Source of the DNA: Mesotoga sp. UBA6090
Lineage (GTDB): Bacteria; Thermotogota; Thermotogae; Petrotogales; Kosmotogaceae
Assembly (NCBI RefSeq): GCF_002435945.1
Contig: NZ_DIXC01000085.1
Span: 1 to 34,560, forward strand
Length of the DNA stretch: 34,560 nt
Direction: 5' to 3'
The number at the start of each line of letters is the position of its first letter. Positions within the stretch are counted from its first letter, which is position 1. Both the position numbers and the translations under genes were made by a program. The notes under the pieces are model-generated. The model ran no database searches and was not told where the DNA came from. It worked only from the letters and a program-made list of their open reading frames with translations. Of this stretch, positions 31,640 through 34,560 are shown one piece after another.

Positions 31640-32893
31640 TTAGGGATAAATTCCTCTCAGTTTCGTAGCATGTGCAACTTTCTCAATAGAATCAACGTAA
31701 GCAGCCGTTCTCATGTCGATGTTGTACTTGTTCATTGTAGATGCTACCGAACCGAACGCCTCTCTCATGATCTTGTGGAGAGCTCTCCTCACATCTTCAA
31801 CATCCCAGAAGTAGTGCTGCAGTCCCTGAACCCATTCGAAGTAGGAGACCGTAACTCCACCGGCATTGGCAAGGAAGTCGGGCACAACGAAAGTATTTTC
31901 CGCCAGAACGATATCTTCCGCATCAGGTGTCATAGGACCGTTTGCACCCTCAACAATTATCTTGGCTCTGATGTTTCTTGCATTCTTCTCGGTTATCGCA
32001 TTCTCAAGAGCCGCAGGAACAAGGATGTCGACGTCGAGCCCGAGAAGATCTTCATTGGTTATCTTCTGACCCTTTGGATAACCGTCAATTACTCCGTCAT
32101 TCTGATCCCTGTACTCCATAAGATCGTCAATGTCGAAACCGTCTGGATTGTAGAGGCCGCCGGAAACGTCACTAATACCTACAATCTTCGAACCCATCTC
32201 TTCATATATCAGTTTCGCAGCGAAAGAACCGACGTTGCCAAATCCTTGAACGGCTACCCTTGCTTCCTTTGGATCCATATCTTTATACTTGAGCGCCTCT
32301 TCAGCAACTACCCTGACTCCTCGGCCGGTAGCTTCTGTTCTACCCTTGGAACCTCCAATTTCCAGAGGTTTTCCAGTGACAATTCCAAGGACGGAATGAC
32401 CGACATTCATGGAGTAAGTGTCCATATACCAGGCCATTATCTGGGCGTTTGTGTTCACATCCGGTGCAGGAATGTCTTCTCCTTCACCAATGATTATCTG
32501 GATCTCTGAGAAGTATCTTCTCGAGAGTCTTTCGATCTCGCTTAGAGAGAGCTCCTGCGGATTGACGCAGACTCCGCCTTTTCCGCCTCCGTAAGGAATG
32601 CCTACCACGGCGCATTTCCAAGTCATCCAGAAAGCAAGTGCCTTCACTTCATCAAGAGTAACGTTCTGGTGGTACCTAACGCCACCCTTTGCTGGACCTC
32701 TCGCGATATTGTGCTGTACCCTGTGTCCCGTGAAAACCCTGATCTCTCCGTTGTCCATTCTGACGGGGAAATTGACTGTGAGTTCTCTCTTCGGAAAAGA
32801 CAAGACCTGTCTCATGCTCTGGCTAAGATCCATTACATCGGCAGCTTTATTGAACTGCTTCAGTGCATTTTGGAACAGACTATTTTCTGCCAC
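31640..32893 (-). CDS. gdhA: Glutamate dehydrogenase (hexameric, NAD(P)-dependent)
   Basis: Interconverts glutamate with 2-oxoglutarate and ammonia. With GTG at 32891-32893, chosen because AGGAGGT lies six bases upstream, the product is 417 residues, the usual size of the small hexameric enzyme. Substrate and catalytic residues are in GGVRYH, PYGGGKGGV and PAPDVNTN; the Rossmann loop is VQGFGNVGSFAA, followed by the conserved VEGANGPMTPDA and DFLANAGGVTVSYFEW. The frame is open to 32965, but that extension contains the promoter and lacks a ribosome site. Coenzyme preference is not readable with confidence. It is a single gene with its own promoter, convergent with the phosphatase gene. Confidence 0.95.
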   Translation of the reverse strand: MAENSLFQNALKQFNKAADVMDLSQSMRQVLSFPKRELTVNFPVRMDNGEIRVFTGHRVQHNIARGPAKGGVRYHQNVTLDEVKALAFWMTWKCAVVGIPYGGGKGGVCVNPQELSLSEIERLSRRYFSEIQIIIGEGEDIPAPDVNTNAQIMAWYMDTYSMNVGHSVLGIVTGKPLEIGGSKGRTEATGRGVRVVAEEALKYKDMDPKEARVAVQGFGNVGSFAAKLIYEEMGSKIVGISDVSGGLYNPDGFDIDDLMEYRDQNDGVIDGYPKGQKITNEDLLGLDVDILVPAALENAITEKNARNIRAKIIVEGANGPMTPDAEDIVLAENTFVVPDFLANAGGVTVSYFEWVQGLQHYFWDVEDVRRALHKIMREAFGSVASTMNKYNIDMRTAAYVDSIEKVAHATKLRGIYP

Positions 32894-32930
32894 AACATTA
32901 CCTCCTCGAAGATTGGTGTTCTTTACTTGA

Positions 32931-32959
32931 ATTCTATGACCAGATTGTATTCTTCTCAA
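32931..32959 (-). promoter_or_regulatory. Promoter of glutamate dehydrogenase
   Basis: On the minus strand TTGAGA at 32954-32959, 17 bases, TAGAAT at 32931-32936. The predicted leader is about 30 bases and carries AGGAGGT before the GTG start. A TACAAT inside the spacer is an alternative -10. Confidence 0.6.
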
Positions 32960-32991
32960 ACCCAAGCAGAGGCAAAAGACGGCATTTACGA

Positions 32992-33045
32992 CTAATTAGC
33001 GAATCCTAAGTAGCCTTTTCTGTGCTACTATCCGTTATGCTAATT
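32992..33045. repeat. Nested inverted repeats upstream of gdh
   Basis: An outer pair AATTAGC (32994-33000) and GCTAATT (33039-33045) encloses an inner pair AGTAGC (33009-33014) and GCTACT (33024-33029); the left outer arm is itself part of the palindrome CTAATTAG (32992-32999). It lies between the gdh promoter and the tRNA-Arg terminator and may be a regulatory site or cruciform. No protein-coding sense is seen in this gap. Confidence 0.45.
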
Positions 33046-33051
33046 GCCAAT

Positions 33052-33074
33052 AAAAAAGGCGAGGATAACCTCGC
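33052..33074 (-). terminator. Intrinsic terminator of tRNA-Arg
   Basis: On the minus strand GCGAGG, loop TTAT, CCTCGC, then a T-run (CTTTTTTA). It starts two bases after the tRNA CCA end. Confidence 0.88.
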
Positions 33075-33076
33075 TC

Positions 33077-33151
33077 TGGTACCCCCAGAAGGAATCGAAC
33101 CTTCATCTGCGGATTAGGAATCCGCCGTTCTATCCGTTGAACTATAGGGGC
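33077..33151 (-). tRNA. tRNA-Arg (anticodon CCT)
   Basis: Cloverleaf on the minus strand: acceptor GCCCCTA with TGGGGGT, anticodon stem GCGGA/TCCGC around loop TTCCTAA (anticodon CCT, reads AGG), T-arm GAAGG TTCGATT CCTTC, discriminator A and encoded CCA at 33077-33079. The first pair is G1-U72, a wobble. Confidence 0.96.
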
Positions 33152-33162
33152 ACAATGAGCAA

Positions 33163-33191
33163 ATTATAGCATCACGTTTCTTCCTTTTCAA
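33163..33191 (-). promoter_or_regulatory. Promoter of tRNA-Arg
   Basis: On the minus strand TTGAAA at 33186-33191, 17 bases, consensus TATAAT at 33163-33168 with an extended -10 TG one base upstream. A rather ideal stable-RNA promoter. Confidence 0.85.
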
Positions 33192-33199
33192 TCACATTC

Positions 33200-33208
33200 T
33201 GATAAAAT
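33200..33208 (+). promoter_or_regulatory. Possible extended -10 promoter for psuG
   Basis: TG, one base, TAAAAT at 33203-33208 on the plus strand, with no clear -35; the expected -35 area overlaps the tRNA-Arg promoter. It would give a leader of about 125 bases before psuG. Confidence 0.35.
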
Positions 33209-33211
33209 TGA

Positions 33212-33343
33212 TTCAGTCAGGGAGCAGGGAAGCTGCTTCAGAGATCAACTTCACCTTACGTTGATTATCGTCAAGCCGATGATTTCGTAGTGAAATCCAA
33301 TGCTTTCCGGCATCTCAAATTCATGAGAGGTGAACCCAGTTGA
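33212..33343 (+). other. Open 43-codon frame upstream of psuG, possible gene remnant
   Basis: A frame without a normal early start codon runs from a TGA at 33209-33211 to a TGA at 33341-33343, where it overlaps the psuG TTG start as TTGA. Its end reads VDYRQADDFVVKSNAFRHLK and MRGEPS. The only internal starts are GTG at about 33293 and ATG at 33323. The stop-start overlap matches true gene junctions in this window, so it may be the tail of a lost upstream gene or a leader peptide. The same stretch can fold: ATCAAC/GTTGAT and GATTTC/GAAATC are inverted repeats. Confidence 0.25.
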
Positions 33344-34197
33344 AGAAAGACGTTGCTCTAGAATCTACTGTCATAGCTCATGGCCTTCCTAAAGGAATAA
33401 ACTTCGAGACTGCCTTGAACATGGAGAGAGCCGTGAGGGAAAACGGAGGCACTCCCAGGACTATCGGAATTCTCGGAGGAGAGATAGTTGTCGGTCTCAC
33501 AAATGAACAGATAAAGAAACTTGGTATGGCCTCGAATGTCTTGAAAGTCGGCACTGCTGAGATCGCCTATGCGACAGCAATGAAGAGAGATGCAGCAACA
33601 ACGGTAAGCGCCACAATGGCCATCTCGAGAACGAGCGGAATCTCAGTTCTTGCCACCGGTGGAATTGGCGGAGTTCATAGGGACATCGACTGGGATGTGT
33701 CTCAAGATATAATAGAGCTTTCGAGAACGAGAATGATAGTGGTCTCTGCAGGCGTCAAGAGCATACTGGACGTTCCTAAAACGCTTGAGTTCCTCGAAAC
33801 CTTTGGAGTAACGATAGTCGCTTACCGAACCGATTGCTTTCCCCTTTTCCACTGCTCGAAAAGCCCTTACAGAATCAACTTGACGATAAATTCGCCTGAA
33901 GAGGCCGTTCAGATTCTGAAAGAAAAGGAGAGGCTGGGAATTGAGGGAGGAGTTTTGGTCGCAAACCCAATACCAGAAGCAGATTCAATGAACTTTGATG
34001 AACTCAGCACCCTCATAGAATCAGCTCTCAAATCTGCAGAGACCAATGGCATCTCCGGAAAGGCGCTGACTCCATATCTTCTTAGTAGGCTGGCAGAGCT
34101 CTCAGACGGCAAGACTCTTGATTCGAATATTTCCTTGTTGATAAACAACGCCGCTCTAGGAGGTCTAATCGCAGCAAGTTTCGGAGCAGAACAATGA
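33340..34197 (+). CDS. psuG: Pseudouridine-5'-phosphate glycosidase
   Basis: Cleaves pseudouridine 5'-phosphate into uracil and ribose 5-phosphate, salvaging the C-glycoside released from RNA turnover. The 285-residue protein begins at ESTVIAHGLP, the family signature carrying the catalytic-site Glu, and retains GGEIVVGL, ATGGIGGVHR, the Schiff-base lysine in AGVKSILD, and TLEFLETFGV. The segment following is YRTDCFPLFH where most homologues have TDEFPAFY, so an active-region acidic residue is replaced by Cys. TTG 33340 is set by GAGAGGTGA six bases upstream. No PfkB-type pseudouridine kinase is adjacent; instead an amidohydrolase overlaps its stop (ATGA). Confidence 0.9.
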   Translation: MKKDVALESTVIAHGLPKGINFETALNMERAVRENGGTPRTIGILGGEIVVGLTNEQIKKLGMASNVLKVGTAEIAYATAMKRDAATTVSATMAISRTSGISVLATGGIGGVHRDIDWDVSQDIIELSRTRMIVVSAGVKSILDVPKTLEFLETFGVTIVAYRTDCFPLFHCSKSPYRINLTINSPEEAVQILKEKERLGIEGGVLVANPIPEADSMNFDELSTLIESALKSAETNGISGKALTPYLLSRLAELSDGKTLDSNISLLINNAALGGLIAASFGAEQ

Positions 34198-34560
34198 CAG
34201 ATTACTCGCTGAAAGGCGGTCTAATTTATTCGGTGGAAGATGGAAAATACCTCCGAAGAGACTTATACATGAGTGCGGGAGTTTTCTCCCCGACTCCCTC
34301 CAAAGGGGCATTGGAAATAGACATTGCCGGCAGCTTCGTATACCCGGGATTTGTGGATTCTCACGCTCACCTCATAGGTACGGGAAGAAAGGATCTGGAA
34401 GTTAACCTAGAGGACTGCAATTCAATTGAATCACTTGCAGAAAGACTGGAAGTCGATCGTGAAATTGTGCGGGCGCGCGGTTGGGATCAAGAAGTGCTTG
34501 GTTTTATGCCTGTAAGGAAGATACTTGATTCCATAACATCGAGACCCGTGATACTGACTA
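34194..34560 (+). CDS. Amidohydrolase family protein (partial, runs off the window)
   Basis: The first 122 codons of a metal-dependent hydrolase. ATG 34194 overlaps the psuG stop (ATGA). The N-terminal composite domain (YSLKGGLIYSVEDGKYLRRD) leads to YPGFVDSHAHL, where the two histidines are the usual first metal ligands of the amidohydrolase superfamily. NLEDCNSIESLAERL and RGWDQE resemble the YtcJ-type amidohydrolase_3 subgroup, in which a GWD/GWN segment follows at this distance. The substrate is unknown; coupling to psuG hints at nucleobase or nucleoside salvage but is only positional. The frame stays open to the last base of the window. Confidence 0.85.
   Translation, partial: MTDYSLKGGLIYSVEDGKYLRRDLYMSAGVFSPTPSKGALEIDIAGSFVYPGFVDSHAHLIGTGRKDLEVNLEDCNSIESLAERLEVDREIVRARGWDQEVLGFMPVRKILDSITSRPVILT

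Noticed and set aside
31670..32509. 279-codon plus-strand frame
   Set aside because: It is antisense to glutamate dehydrogenase, whose protein is unmistakable; composition is that of a shadow frame.

Overview
The window reads as an ordinary chromosomal stretch of an anaerobic, fermentative bacterium of the phylum Thermotogota, most likely Mesotoga or a close Kosmotogales relative. This placement is an inference from protein families and gene order (phoH-pgpH-ybeY, a GH57 branching enzyme beside a DUF4912 protein, a nucleoside kinase with an N-terminal TGS-like domain) and from the mid-40s GC feel of the sequence; no rRNA is present to prove it. There is no phage, insertion sequence, CRISPR array or defence island. 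Genes are packed, often with ATGA or TTGA stop-start overlaps, and TTG and GTG starts are common.

Region by region: (1) 1-1041 is the only decayed-looking part: degenerate short repeats followed by a 5'-truncated PAF-acetylhydrolase-like hydrolase. (2) 1038-5790, minus strand, is one operon: phoH, a short c-di-AMP phosphodiesterase of the PgpH type, ybeY, a DUF1015 gene and ispD. (3) 5861-7177 is a GAFTGA-containing AAA+ transcription activator, divergent from (4) a phosphohexomutase and a membrane protein (7362-9891), which meet a convergent PhzF-family gene. (5) 10848-13644 is an iron uptake operon: tandem-domain FeoA, FeoB and a small membrane protein, behind a perfect inverted repeat. (6) 13722-18190 holds an orphan response regulator, two RCK potassium-channel regulators, TrkH and histidyl-tRNA synthetase. 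(7) 18325-20668 holds a DUF4912 protein and a GH57 glycogen branching enzyme. (8) 20808-23006 is a large membrane-anchored parvulin with a strong promoter, a 5'-end hairpin and a terminator shared with a convergent tRNA-Gln. (9) 23175-27809 is a run of a nucleoside kinase, a CsoR-family repressor with an altered ligand set, TrmI, a CtpA-like protease and an unknown exported protein. (10) 27916-31565 holds an MMPL/RND transporter, a membrane protein and a PPP phosphatase. (11) 31640-33151, minus strand, holds glutamate dehydrogenase and tRNA-Arg(CCT). (12) 33340 to the end holds pseudouridine-5'-phosphate glycosidase and the start of an amidohydrolase.

Functionally, the c-di-AMP phosphodiesterase and the RCK/TrkH potassium uptake genes could belong to one regulatory circuit (inference), and PhoH, YbeY, TrmI, HisS and the tRNAs form an RNA-metabolism theme. 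I found no clear undescribed multi-gene system. The strongest leads are local: the CsoR homologue with Cys36-Tyr61-Cys65, the GAFTGA activator in a lineage where sigma-54 is doubtful, the feo operator, the split RCK pair with an orphan receiver protein, and the consistent use of extended -10 promoters and TTGA overlaps.
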